Source of the DNA: Craspedostauros australis
Lineage: Eukaryota > Bacillariophyta > Bacillariophyceae > Mastogloiales > Achnanthaceae
Assembly (NCBI GenBank): GCA_026770025.1
Contig: JAMXDE010000044.1
Span: forward strand, 248,001 to 312,000
Reading direction: 5' to 3'
Length of the DNA: 64,000 nucleotides
Part shown: positions 33,840 through 46,300 of the stretch, piece by piece
Layout: each line of letters begins with the position of its first letter
Numbering within the stretch: position 1 is the first letter of the stretch
Program-made: the position numbers and the translations under genes
The notes under the pieces: generated by a model
What the model saw: the letters and a program-made list of their open reading frames with translations, nothing else
Database searches by the model: none
Told to the model about the DNA's origin: nothing

Positions 33840-36800
33840 GTTGGTGGTTGAGTGGAATGTGCCTGTTGATCAATCGGGGTTTGGTCTGCGTTTGGTGTTG
33901 TTGGAGGTTTTATGAGCTGTTGTTGTTTCTGGTGAGCGAGAGGTCGGTTGGTTGGCAGGATAGGCAGTTAAGTTTTGTGTGGTTTGTGGAGATGCTGAAA
34001 TGCGATTTTATGAGCAGTACCGGAGCCACGCTGCAAGGAACACACACGGCTACAAGCACGAGCAATCGCAACAGTGGCAACCACCGCAATAGCCGTTGAC
34101 AACCACTGGCAACCGAAACAAAACCAACAGAAAATCACACCCACAACGAGTGTGTGAGGTGAGCGGTTGACACGCGCAAAACCAGCGTGTGCGCCAAAAC
34201 TTGTTGACACGGAATCGGATTGTCATCGTTGGCTGTGGTTTGTTCCTCGCGGAAAGGCCCAATCGAACTTATTGTCACGACAATTGGTCTTCATGAAGTG
34301 CACTTGAATAGTTCAATGACCGAAGTCGACAACCACTGCTAGTAAATGTAGCTGATACTGTTCCATCGAATCCGAACCTGGCTCCTCTCCACGACCCCAG
34401 GATATATGGCATACGAAGGTTGCATACTGCGATGTTGATCGGGAATGATATTTAGGCTGCACAGCCCGGCAACAGTCATTTCGGAAACGCGCCTATGCTC
34501 GACACAACCAACCCACCCTTCGCAAACCACCGACTCCCCAGGTGTCATTGTTGTACAGAAACTCCGTGAACCATGCGAACCCGTGCCTTTCCTTGCTTGT
34601 CCACACACACACCCATACTCACGTAGTACTGTAGAGCAATAGTAGTGGCCTGAGACCCACACAAACAATGGGTCAAGCGACATTTCCTCAAACTATTGAA
34701 TGGATCAGGGGGATAGCTATGGTTACACTGCCTGCCAATGCTCCGGTATACGTCTAGGTTAATAGATGGCGATAAAACGGAAACATCGCAGCACCACTGG
34801 AAGCGGCCCACTGAGTTTGCATCAGACCCGCATTTTCGGAGCAGCCTCATCTTTTTATTAACCTCCTGCAATGCTGGTAACGGCTCAGGCAGTACTTATC
34901 TCGTGTCATGCTCTCCAACAACGACCTTGGATGAGGGAACAGTGATGCCACACCAACCAATCATAATCAACGGCAGCGGCAACAACAACCAACAAACGAG
35001 ACAACTGCAACTGCGACATGGGATCATGTGCGACCTGCAAGATGGTGCGGGTGTTGCAAACGAGCTCGTGCGGTACGAGTCCTCGTGCAGGGAAGCACAA
35101 GTACGAGCTACGACCATGTGTGGCGCCAGACAAGTACGACTACCGAATACGCCACAGGCCAAGCAACGCAAAGCTCTCACACATGAATGACCCCTCAGGC
35201 AAGGGACATGCGGAGTTTGCTCTCTTCGCGCAGCGCGCCATCAAACGCGAAACAAACATCAGAGTGACGAACTTCGCCGACCACACAAGAACAGGCAACA
35301 GACCCACCAGGACAATCCGTATTCCGGCGAGGGTTGCTCCGGCAAGGAGCCAATGAAGCCCACATGACTGTATCGAAGAGAAGGATGATCAACGACTGCG
35401 GACGGAGGCATTGACACCTCTAGCTTCCTTCACTTCTGTGTTCAGCGTTGTCAGACTGTGTGCCGCGAGCACCCACCCCTGCATACTCTGCTATCATGAC
35501 ATGATTGCGAAGCATCGGCAGCTCGCGTTGGCCATGAAGACAATGTCAGCATTTCATGCTACCATGTTGCCACGATGTCATGCCGACATGATGTCATTGG
35601 TGTCACTACCGTACTAATACGAATGACGCAGCGCGTCCAGCCTCATCAAACATCTTCGGTGTATCATCAAAGGACAACATGTCGGTCCACATGTTCTCCC
35701 TTCGTGCTCTTCTTCTGGATACCTCTTCGAGTACGCGCCGCACGTACGAGTTACTCCAAACACACAGGATAGATCGTTGCGCATGGCCACCACACCAGAT
35801 GGAAACGCTAATTCAAAGTCATACGCGAAGTCCATGAGAGTTGATCGCTCATGCATAGCGCGTCTTCGATGCTGTCTTCGAACTCCCCTCGCGATACTCG
35901 TCCTCACAGAAGCGTTCTGCCAACATGTCGCGTATCTGCCCATGCGGCAAGGAGCTTCAGAATTGCACAGAGCAGATTTGTACGGGTCGCGAGTACGAGC
36001 TGCGAGTACGAGCGACAGTCGAAATTCATCTTGGTTGCTCCCTCGCTCCTCTCTTCGTTCTTCTTCGCTTTCGGTCTTGGACAAGATCGATGACCACAGA
36101 CCGTCTCGGACGAAGACACAGGACTACTCGTAGTCGTACGGATGTTTGCCCGAGTTAATGTACGACTAGCGACCATGTGCTTCGACTCATCTTCCACATG
36201 ATCCCCCTACACACACAATACTCTCTACACATGCAATACACCACATGTATAATAGAATACGATCTACCAGCACATTAGCAGATGCTCGTAGTACCAATGG
36301 CGCCGCCCTCCACTTCTGCCATCCAAAAGTGCCCGCGAATATCTCCGCCATCCGCATGTCACGATGTCCCAGCTCTCCGAGCACTTAATCAGCAAACAAG
36401 AAGAGGGAGATCGCGGTTGCTCTTCAGCTGCGTTGATCCGCTATTCCGCCTGGTTCGATCCAAAATGGAATACTCTATTCCCTTGCTATCATGTCTCTTG
36501 GGAGCTGTGCAGCTCGTACCAATACACGTAGAGTATCATCACCCGCGCCTGCACCACACAGCCACGAGTACCACACGAGTACGACCACTTTGCTAAGGTT
36601 CCCTCATTCGCCCACTTGCTTTGGCGCTTGTACGACTCTTGGGGGCATAGAGTATCAGTGGAGTGTTCGTACATGTTCGCACTCGTGGACCAGAGCGCTC
36701 ATGTCAGCGTCGATGTTTGGTTCAGTTCTTATTCCTCTTCGTCTCCCTCGAACAGGAAGGCAATAGGTCACCATGCTCGAACAATCCACGAGTACAAGTA

Positions 36801-38170
36801 AAGCCATGGATCTTCATCACTATTCACAACCACATCGCACTCCCCCAGAGTAGTGCTGGTTATGATGACATGCTCCTGCATGATCTCAATGACAGAACCA
36901 GATCGCTCATGACGCCCACGAATCGCTTGTGTGTCATCTCTCAGGAACGCCGATCAGCCCGACGCGGTAACATTGCAATCCTTTTCGTCCCATCCATGAT
37001 GACAACGACGGCAATGACGACAACGACGATGGTGAGAGGACCTTGCTTCATCTATTGGCAAAAAACAACGTGCAGCTCAATGCTCATGCATCGCCCCATC
37101 TGATCAACTGGATCCACCGCCATTGGACCAAGATGCACTCTCCGACCACGTGGACGACAGCGACAACCTTGATCCACTCCTTCCCAATAATTCTTCCATG
37201 CTCTATTCGAATTGCAGCCGTTGGTGAGATCAAATCTATTCGTGCGCTACTCGCCCGCCCATCTTGCATAATCGTAGAGTCTAGGACATAAAGAAAAAGA
37301 GCGGGAGAGCGAGAGAGAGAGAGAGTACCAACGTCACAAGAATGTTCCATCCGCTCTTGTGGAAATGGAAGTCATCCTCGTGTCATTGACCATCTTCTGA
37401 TGCACTCTCGGTGAAATCGCAAGACGCCACCTTGGTTCAAATTCAACCTCTTTTATTGTCGTCCTTTCGCGACAGGGTCCTGGCAAGATACGATCTGCTC
37501 GTATGAAAAGATGTGAACCACCCAACCTCTTCGCTGTCACCATGACCAAGCCGTGATGCCGATTGGCGTGCGTGCGAGCGAAGCGTATCGGAATAGAGCA
37601 TGAAGTGGCATCCTTCTCGCGATTCTAAATGAGTGTTCTCCTCTCTGTTGACATCTCTGGCACGGAGCAGAGTGACGCAAGGCGACCAGTGAGACGTTCG
37701 GCCCTTGTCGGTTGCCCAACAATAGGCCATTTCTGTTTTTGTGGGGGTGGTTTTCATTCTTGAATCTGTCAGCCGTTAACCCAACCGTATTATCCACAAA
37801 TTCGAACTTTCGTGAATGAGAGACCCCAGATACGACAGAACTCTATCACAATGTGATTACTACCGTTGATCCATGCTCTGCGATGCGATGCGAGTTGCCA
37901 TGAACAGGACAGACACCATTCGGAACGCAGGAAAGTGTGGATGGTGCTGTGCTATGATACAGTTGGGGAACAAAGAGGACACTCGCTCCAACTTTGCATC
38001 GTAGGACGCAGTTGCAAAGCAACTGAGCAGCGCATGTGTGCTGCACTATGGTGTAATAGCATGTAATGCAGACTAGTATCGAAAGTGTGTGTATCTACTA
38101 TAGAGAGTCAAAGAATTCTATGGTGTGATTGTGATGTGCTGTTCCCGTGGTCGTGCTTGCTTGTGAGCAG
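33840..38170. other. Long intergenic region rich in GAGTAC-type words
   Basis: About 4.3 kb without a supported gene. The octamer ACGAGTAC and close variants (GTACGAG, GAGTACGAG) recur, for example near 35070-35110, 35985-36012, 36555-36580 and 36790. A GA repeat lies at about 37306-37325. Open frames are shadows without domains. Confidence 0.4.
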
Positions 38171-39923
38171 TTAGATCTTGGCACCGGCCAACTGAGCCGC
38201 GAGGTCATCAACGGCAGCAGCGTCGGCAGCAGCATCGGCAGCAGCGTCGTCTTCATCTTCCTCCTCTTGCATGTCGAACACCACCTTCTTGCCGAACTTC
38301 GCCTTGAGTCCATCCTGCGGCATCTCGTCGTTGTCCTCCAAGATGAGGCCCTTCTTTTTCATTTGTGGGAACTCGCAGGATTCCAGGAACGTCGCGCCCT
38401 CCTCTTCGATGTCGTTGAGGCCCAGGTTGAGGTTCTCGAGGACATTGTCGGGTGATGACTGGAATGATGTGAGACACTGGACGATCCCGTCATCGCCGAG
38501 CTCGTTGCCCTCCAATCCCAGCGACTTCAAGGTGGGTACCTGGGACGGCATGAGCTCCGCAATGGCCGATGCTCCCTCGGCCAATTCGCCATTGTTGTCT
38601 ATTAGTGTGATATGTAGGTACGATTAGAGTAGTGTGGATGATGATCGTGATTGTACGTAGTGATGGGACAGATAGAAAGGTTGCGGATGGCATTTTCAAT
38701 AGAGCAGCGCATAAGCAAGTAGAGTAACAAACAAGCGAAGCGCGGATGTGCAAAGCACAACGGAGAGGAAAGGAAATGAAATCAATTCACAATCCAATCC
38801 AGTTCAATTGGATATCGGAGTGGCAAATTCGATTGTGATTGTGGTTGCGATTGCGATGTGGATGGATGAAATGAGTGAGTGAGTCAAGTATCCATGCGCA
38901 GAATCGAAATGCACGAGGATCACCTTGGTTGTGCCCTTCCCACGTTCATGATCGTGTTCGTGATCAGCACATGGCCATTGGCGATGATGATGATGATGAT
39001 GTGAACGGTCGATCCGCGGGAGGCCACATCTCTGCGAGAATCACGTATTGTTCCTTACCCAAGAACAGGTGCGCCAGCTTGGCTTTGGACGCAATGACGG
39101 CATCCACGATCTTGCGGAGGCCGTCAACTTCGAGGCCTCCGTCCTTGAGGCTGAGGTAGCTGAGCTGGCTGCACGTCGACAGCGCGGCGGAGAGGGAGGT
39201 GACACCATCGCCTTCGTCGCAGCCGATGGTGCAGTCTTCCAAGTTGAGATGCTTGAGCGTGGCGTTGTCGCCCTGCCCCTGCACCATCGAGAGGATGCCT
39301 TCGCAAACATCCTTGGAACCTTCCGTTTCTGGTCTGCAGCCGGCGTAGCTGAAGTACTCCAGCGTCTTGCAGGACGGAAGGAACTGGCGCACGATGGCAG
39401 CACCCTCCGTGCCGATCATGTTCTTGTTGAGCGCCAACTCCCGCAGCGAGCTGCCGATGCCACCCTCCAGGACGCCCTTGATGACCGCCATCGAGTCCGT
39501 GTCCAATCCGCAATTGTTGAGGTAGAGGCTCTCCATCGCCGATCCCTGGAACATGGGACCCACGCAGGTGATGCCGCGGATGCCCAGAGCGTTGTCCGAC
39601 AGGTGGAGGTTGACGACATTGGAGGCTTGGAAGGCGGCGGCCAGCTTGGTGAGCACGCTGAGTCCCACTTCGGTGTCACGACTCGCGATGATGTCGTCGA
39701 ACATCAGGTTGGGCGTGGCCTTGCAGCGCTGCTCGATGAAGGGGAGCAGCGCGTCGACGGCGTCGTCGCCCCAGCTGCGGCATGAGATGTCCAGCGTGCC
39801 CACGATGGCACCGTCGCCCTGCGCCGCGATTTCAGTTTCCCATCGCGCGATGATCTCCTTCGCCAGATCGGCGGTGAGCAGCTCGTTGCGGTTGCCTCCG
39901 GCTTTCAGCGTGATGCGGGACAT
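38171..39923 (-). CDS. RanGAP-like leucine-rich-repeat protein, two exons
   Basis: Exons 39059-39923 and 38171-38598 (865 + 428 nt, in frame, 430 aa) are joined by a 460-nt GT-AG intron with a GTAAGG donor. The junction gives HLFL|DNNGELAEGASAIAEL, restoring an LRR helix. The protein has ribonuclease-inhibitor-type LRRs (NVVNLHLSDNALGIRGI, MESLYLNNCGLDTDSM, LRELALNKNMIGTEGA, LKHLNLEDCTIG, LKSLGLEGNELGDDGI, LENLNLGLNDIEEEGA), followed by a highly acidic tail (DMQEEEDEDD, then Ala/Asp-rich). LRRs plus an acidic tail is the layout of Ran GTPase-activating protein, which stimulates GTP hydrolysis by Ran on the cytoplasmic side of the nuclear pore. The catalytic Arg finger of RanGAP should lie in the first LRR loop; I cannot assign it with certainty. 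Another RI-type LRR protein is the alternative. The first 60 residues are specific to this protein. Confidence 0.82.
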
Positions 39924-40780
39924 GGTGTCAACTTATGTGTATCGAACTGGAGCAGAGTAGAGCAGAGTAGAGTACTGAAGCAGAGTACTGAAGCAGAGTG
40001 AATCAGTGAGTGAGTGAGTGATTGCAGGGTGCTGCTTTTATGGATGCTGGATGGTGCTGCGCGATGGTGTGAGTACAACAGCCGTATGAACGCGAATGGT
40101 GGCGGTTGTCGTGGCAGTTGTCGTGGCAGTCTTGTTGTGTGGACACCAACGCTGCGGCTACTTCGTGGTCATTGCTCCCCGATCGTTTGCTTGGTTGCTT
40201 GCTTGGTTGCTTGCTTGGTTGCTTGCTTGGTTGCTTGCTTGGTTGCTTGCTTGGTTGCTTGCTTGGTTGCTTGCTTGGTTGCTTGCTTGGTTGTGGTTTG
40301 GGAATTTGAGCAATTTTGAAAACGCAAACACCGCGAAGCTTTTCGTCCTCTCTTAACGGTTTCTTGATTCATTCGACTAACGTGGCCATACCGGAGGCTA
40401 CGTTGATATATCTAGAGTGATGTGGCTTCGTTGTGTAGAAATGGTCTGCGCTTGGACACCATCATCGGCATGCATGCATCCCTGCATCCACGAAACACAC
40501 TTCAGAGATCAAGCCATGCGACCGCACACCATGAGTTGAGTGTGGCAGGTATCGTTTCACTCCAAGGACTTATCAATTCATGAGTTCATCATCACCGTAC
40601 CTACGGACTCGCATGGGATCGCAGAACGCAGTGGGGTGACTTGAAGCGCCTTCTTTTCATTTGCATGCTTGATCATGGGTGTATTGCTATGTTTTATACT
40701 CCACTATCATGCCGTGCAGTTTGTTGTGATGTTGATGTACTCTGGGGTGTCGTGTGCTCCCACGGAATGTGCCGTTCCAC
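39924..40780. other. Spacer with 12-bp minisatellite
   Basis: This is the 5' flank of the RanGAP-like gene. It holds GAGTA/AGAGT-type short repeats at 39952-40020 and a 12-bp tandem repeat at 40189-40293. No gene is supported; the AWLLAWLL-type open frames are repeat translations. Confidence 0.5.
40189..40293. repeat. 12-bp minisatellite, unit GCTTGGTTGCTT, about 9 copies
   Basis: Nearly perfect copies of GCTTGGTTGCTT. They lie about 270 bp upstream of the RanGAP-like ATG. All frames are open, so this is a repeat and not a gene. Confidence 0.95.
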
Positions 40781-42337
40781 CTAGCAAAGGAAAGGACTGG
40801 AGAGAGTCGCAAAGCCAGATGCGACGCCACCCTCATCGACGTTGCTGAATTTGGTGCGGAGCAGGAATCCGGCATACTCGTTGTGGGCGACGTCGCCTTC
40901 AGGTGAGACCACGAGGGTGCCGTAGCAACCGAGCTCCGACACGCTCTCGCCCGAACCCTCGACCTTGCCGTTGCGCAGCAGGACCGCGCGCTGCTGCGGC
41001 GGGAACAGCCGTTGCATCAGGATGTATTCTCCCAGCTGCTCTCCCAGCTTGACCTTTCCGTCGGCGTCCTGCGACGTGTTCTCCTTCAGCTTCGAGGCCA
41101 GGTTGTCTCCGTAAAAGTTGTACCCGCCGCCTTCGCGCTGTGGTTTGAGAACGTAGCTGCCTTCGCCGCCGTTGAGCGCCTCGTGCACGGCCGCGAGATC
41201 CTCCGTCGTGGCGTCCTCGCCAAGGCTGTACAGGCCGGCGAATGCAGATCGCATGTTGCTGACGGCATCCGCCTCATCGGCAGACGGGAAGAAGCGCTCG
41301 AGGACGCCGGGCCTGGCCAGCTCCTGCTGCACCTTCTTCGTTCCTGCCAGGTGATATCCCAGCGAGGGGGCCTTCGCGGCGCGTGACTTTTCCAGACGCG
41401 CCCGTGCCTCCCACTCGATGCCGTCGTATCCATCCGGGTAATCCGTCGGCGCGTAGCCAGCGCGGAAGTACACCACCGCCACCTCCTTGCCATCCACGGA
41501 CAGCGCGCCCGTGGTCTCATCCACGACGAGGTCTGTGGCGAGCTTGGTCAGCGACTTTCGGATGACTGGGATGCCGTGGTTGTTCCAAAGCCCAAACTCC
41601 AGCATCCTCTGATCCACGGTGTTGGACTCGCCCTCCTGCACGACGAAGAGGACGCACAGGTTCTCTGCCGGCGTGCCGAATCGTTCCGAATACCTCGCGA
41701 AGGCGACCTGCATGGCGGCCGGGATGCGTTGCAGCGCCGGGTTCTCCGGCACGCCCGGAGATGCCGACAGGGCGCCATCATCGCTGCTGACGATCTTCTT
41801 GTTGTTCTCGAGGAATTCCCCAATGTCCGACTCGAAGCGTCCCGCCAAGTATCCGTGCAATTTGGCGATGTTGACGGCCAATCCTGCGAAGGATGCGGCG
41901 ATGGTGTTGAGCTCCACCTGCTTGAGGTCGAAGGTGTCACCGTCGCTGGGTTTGTTGAGCATGTAGTCGCTGCGGTGAATTCCGAGGCGGTCTGCCGATG
42001 CTGCGAACGCGTCCGCGCTGTCCCCCGTGTAGATCTCCTTGTAGAGCGCGAGCAGCTTGGCAGTGTACGGATCCGTGTCCGACACCCCACCACCCAGGGT
42101 GGAGTGCAGGAAGTCAGGATCGCGGCTGATACGGTCCACGAGCTCGTTGAAGGGCGTCGCCAGCGTCTGCGCCTTGGCGAAGGATTCCTTGGGATAGGCG
42201 TTGGGCAGCAGCGACATGGGCGCCGCCACGAAGTAGGAGGAGGAGGTCTCCTCGTCCTTGCGCTCCACCTGGATGCCGTTAGCGGAGCTGTAGGAGTTGG
42301 CGTGGGCAGCCAGTTCGTCGAGAGGCAGGGTGCTCAT
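40781..42337 (-). CDS. GSS: Glutathione synthetase (eukaryotic type)
   Basis: GSS ligates gamma-glutamylcysteine and glycine with ATP, the last step of glutathione synthesis. The 518-aa protein from ATG 42337 (MSTLPLDELAAHA) matches the family's usual length of about 470-500 aa. Visible family motifs: VVQEGESNTVDQRMLEFGLW, VVYFRAGYAPTDYP (substrate binding) and the glycine-rich ATP loop VLKPQREGGGYNFYGDN near residues 393-409, followed by the lid and the C-terminal end (EGDVAHNEYAGFLLRTK). The frame is open upstream to an ATG at 42655 through another 106 codons. That extension contains a hydrophobic segment (LTSAVIFQILLLG, then SFPAPS) which could be an organelle signal. I annotate the conserved start and treat the extension as a possible targeted isoform. 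Stop near 40781. Confidence 0.93.
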   Translation of the reverse strand: MSTLPLDELAAHANSYSSANGIQVERKDEETSSSYFVAAPMSLLPNAYPKESFAKAQTLATPFNELVDRISRDPDFLHSTLGGGVSDTDPYTAKLLALYKEIYTGDSADAFAASADRLGIHRSDYMLNKPSDGDTFDLKQVELNTIAASFAGLAVNIAKLHGYLAGRFESDIGEFLENNKKIVSSDDGALSASPGVPENPALQRIPAAMQVAFARYSERFGTPAENLCVLFVVQEGESNTVDQRMLEFGLWNNHGIPVIRKSLTKLATDLVVDETTGALSVDGKEVAVVYFRAGYAPTDYPDGYDGIEWEARARLEKSRAAKAPSLGYHLAGTKKVQQELARPGVLERFFPSADEADAVSNMRSAFAGLYSLGEDATTEDLAAVHEALNGGEGSYVLKPQREGGGYNFYGDNLASKLKENTSQDADGKVKLGEQLGEYILMQRLFPPQQRAVLLRNGKVEGSGESVSELGCYGTLVVSPEGDVAHNEYAGFLLRTKFSNVDEGGVASGFATLSSPFLC

Positions 42338-43384
42338 GATGGTCGGCGATAGCAAAGTCGATGCTCTGAGTGATGTGGCGGATCTGGGTGATGGCGCTGC
42401 CAAAGATACGGAGGGTGCGGGGAATGAGCCGAGCAGGAGGATCTGGAAGATGACTGCCGATGTCAAAGGCGCTTTCAATGCTGCTTTCAATGCTGACTTC
42501 AGAATTGTGCTAAATGATGATGTGCTGAATGTTGATGTTGGTGTTGGGGGGCAGTTCGTTGTTATTGTATGTCTTTCGTGTTCACAGGCATGATTTTGTG
42601 AGCCATCAGCATTTGCCTTGGCGTTTGCATTGGCGAACAGCGTGGAAACAACCATGGTGGTGGAAACTCTCACCAAGGACGCTTCCTTTCTCGTCTCTCT
42701 GTGCGTTTCTTCGTTGCGGTTTGTCGCTCCGAGATCATTGTGGTGCTCTGCGAAGTTTCTGCAGCCGACAGCTGAATCCTTCTCAGGACGGTAGAACGAA
42801 ACAGAACACTCGTCTTGTGGTTGCTGCCCAAATCCCCATCATGCCCACGAACCACAACCGCTCATTCTCCCAAGAACACCAAAGATGATCTCAGTGTTCG
42901 ACAGAACATCCATCCTTCGACAACTTCGACCATATTTCATACGTGTGCATTGACATACGTAATAGATGATCAATAATATGCACGACTGTGCCATCTCTTT
43001 CATGTGCAAAATTTGAATTTGTGCGCCAGTCAGTCCGTGATTCCTGACGGGATCGAATCAAACACAAAATGATGCCACAAGCGAAGAGAAAACGATCAAC
43101 TTTGGTTGTCATCTCGTTTGTGTTGTTGTGCTTCCTTGTCTTGATGTTGGGGCAACGAGTCAGGTGATAATGGCAGTGGTTATGTTATAGTATGCTGATG
43201 CCATTGTCGACACAACAGTGGAACTGCGTGCAGTGAGCATAACATCAAGAAACAAGAACAGCAGCAACTCTCACAACAACAGAAAGAGCCAACAGCAGCG
43301 ACGGCGGCAAATATCGTACGGTCGCATTCTGCTGACACTCGCAGGCACTTGCAGACACTCGCAGACACTCGCCAAACGGAGGGA
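42338..43384. other. Divergent intergenic region between GSS and SMC4
   Basis: About 1.05 kb from which both genes are transcribed outward, so it holds both promoters. The first third is an in-frame upstream extension of the GSS frame (to ATG 42655). No other gene is visible. CACTCGCAG-type direct repeats lie at 43335-43372 near the SMC4 start. Confidence 0.5.
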
Positions 43385-46300
43385 ATGGCAACCATGGAGT
43401 CGAATCATCCGCCTTCAGATGCACCTGCATCAGCAGCCGCTGTTTCGGATGGAACTCCACACGGCGCAGATGCGGAGGAAGGACCACCGCCTCGCCTCAT
43501 GATAACCAAGATGGTACGTCGCCCCTGCCTGTTGCGCGAGGCAACGCAATGAACGTTTTTGGGACGACGAGATCAATCGTCAGCACGAACAGCCGCTACG
43601 GTCAGTGTCAGGAGATGCCAAGTCTCACACGCGCTCACGCTTTTTCTCGCAATCCTCGTGCAACCCCCTCCAACCTTCATTCCTCTCCATTCCATACTCC
43701 ATCATGACAGGTGCTGGAGAATTTCAAATCGTACGCCGGGGTCAAGGAGATCGGGCCATTCCACAAGTGCTTCTCGGCAGTGGTGGGGCCCAACGGGTCC
43801 GGCAAGTCCAACGTCATTGACGCCATGCTCTTCGTGTTTGGAAAGCGAGCCAAGAAGCTGCGGCTCAACAAGGTCAGCGAACTCATTCACAACAGCGCCG
43901 CTGTCAGAAACAACCCACCCACCTTTGCGCGGGTCTGCGTGCACTTTCATGAAATCATTGACACGGGAGATGGCGATGAGGACTACTCCATCGTCCCCAA
44001 CACCGACATGGTGGTCACTCGCGTGGCGCAGCGCAACAATTCATCCACCTACAAGCTCAATGGAAGAGCATCATCCTTCAAGGACATCGCCAAGTACCTC
44101 AACTCCAAGGGCATCGACCTCGACAACAACCGCTTCCTCATCCTGCAGGGCGAGGTCGAGATGATCTCCATGATGGCTCCCAAGGGCAAGAACGAATCTG
44201 ACGAAGGTCTCCTGGAGTACCTGGAGGACATCATCGGCTCATCCAAATTCCTGGAGCAAACCAGCGACGTCGCGGACGAAGTCGATGCTCTGTCGGATGT
44301 CCGGCAGGAGAAGCTCAATCGCGTCAAGGCGGTGGAGAAGGAAAAGGACAACCTCGAGAACGCCAAGCAAGAGGCCGAGGCGTTGCTGGAGAAGGAGAGG
44401 GAGATTCGCCGCAAGAAGAACACGCTGTATCAGCTTCATGCCATGCGCGAGGATCTCGAAGTTCAGAAGCACACCGAACGCAAGGCGAGCATCCAAACGA
44501 AGGTGGATGCGGAGACTGCCAAGCAGGAGACCACCAGCCAACGCATCGCAGAAATCGACGCTGAGCTGAAGGAACAGCGAGAGGACTACGGTGCTGCCCT
44601 CAAAGAACTCAACAAGGCGAAGGAAGATTTCGCGGCGTTCGAAAGGCAGGACATCAAGCTGAGAGCGGAGATCAAGGACGGTCGTGCGCAGGTCAAGAAG
44701 AGCGAGGATAAGATCAAATCAGAGATCCGCAAGCACAAGACAGCCAACACGAAGCGTGATAAGGCAGCCAAGCGCATCCCAGAGCTTGAGCAGCAGATCG
44801 AGGAGCTGGCCGCATCCAAGGTCACGGAGGAGGCCGAGCTGGAGAAGATCTACGACAATGTGAAGCATGTCACCGAGAATCTCCGTCGTGATCTCGAAGT
44901 CAAGACGCAGGAGTTGGCGCCGGTCAAGCAGGAACGATCAGTCTTCGAGGCTGCGCTCAGCACGGCCGAGACTGAAATCCGACTTCTCCAGGACTCCCGA
45001 CAACGCACGAAGGAGAGGTTGGATTCTGCGGAAGAGGAGCTCTCCAACATTGATGAAACGCAGCGCAGCAAGCAAAGTGCTTTGCAAGAAGCAGAGAGCA
45101 GCGTGACCACCACGCAGCAAACAATCGCGCAGTTGGAAGCTGAAGATGCAGAGTTGTCTCAGCGTGAAGATGCACTGAACAAAAGATCCCGCGAGCTCAT
45201 CGGACAAGTCGAGTATGCCAAGGCATCGATGCAATCCACCGGTGGCGGAACACGCTCCAAGGCCGTCGCTGGGATCCTCAAGGCATCACGAAACGGCGGG
45301 GAGCTCTCCAAGGTGGGAATCCTGGGGCGGCTGGGAGACCTTGCCGCCATCAATGGCAAGTACGACGTGGCCGTGTCGACCGCGTGCGGAATGTTGGACA
45401 ATATCGTCGTCCATACCACCGCCGGTGCGCAACGTTGCCTCGAATTCCTGCGCAAGTACAACCTCGGACGTGTGAGCGTGATCCCGTTGGACAAGCTATC
45501 CAAGGGTGTCCACACGAATATGGTAACCACTCCAGAGGATGCGCCAAGACTATTCGACCTCATCACGCCAGCCAACCCTGCAGTGACTCCTGCGCTCTTC
45601 TTGGCTGTGGGTAATACGCTGGTGGCACCAGACCTGGAAACAGCCAGCCGATGGGCATACGAGTATCGCAAGCGCTGGAGAGTCGTCACCCTGGATGGCA
45701 AGCTGATCGAAACGGCGGGAACCATGGCAGGTGGTGGAAGGAACGTCCGTCGTGGGGGCATGCGATTGGTGGTAAGTGTTCCACTTTCATTTCTCTGAAG
45801 ATGTTGCCTCCTGTTCAATTGTGAGAGCTCAGTGCCTCGACGCGATTGTGTCGTTTGTCTTGCTTGTTCACCACCCATTGCCTCACCCACTAACGACTTC
45901 ATTCCAACCTCTACTCCATGCTCCATACTCCACGTCACATGTCGCTGTGGACGCCACCGCACACGCCCCGGCACTACCCTGTCCCTTCATGACTTGTTTT
46001 GCCATACTGCTTCACAGAATGGCTCTCACAAACCATCAACGATCGCATCCGAAGAGGACGCTGCCGCAGAATGCGAACGTCTCGAGAAGGAGGCATCGCA
46101 GGCTCGTGAAATGCTGCAACATTGTCGTCAGCGAAGGCGTCAGGTAAAGGATGAGCTCCGTCAGCTGCAGAAGCAGATGAGAGCGTTGGAGGTTCGTATC
46201 CCCAAGCTTCGGTTGGAGGTTTCGGGCTGCGACACCACAAGAGAAGACCTCACCAAGCTCATCCCACAGCTTCGAGCTCAGTGCCAAACCACAGAGGAGG

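Noticed and set aside
40014-40372. Long AWLLAWLL / KQATKQAT frames
   Set aside because: They are translations of the 12-bp minisatellite in all frames, not a gene.
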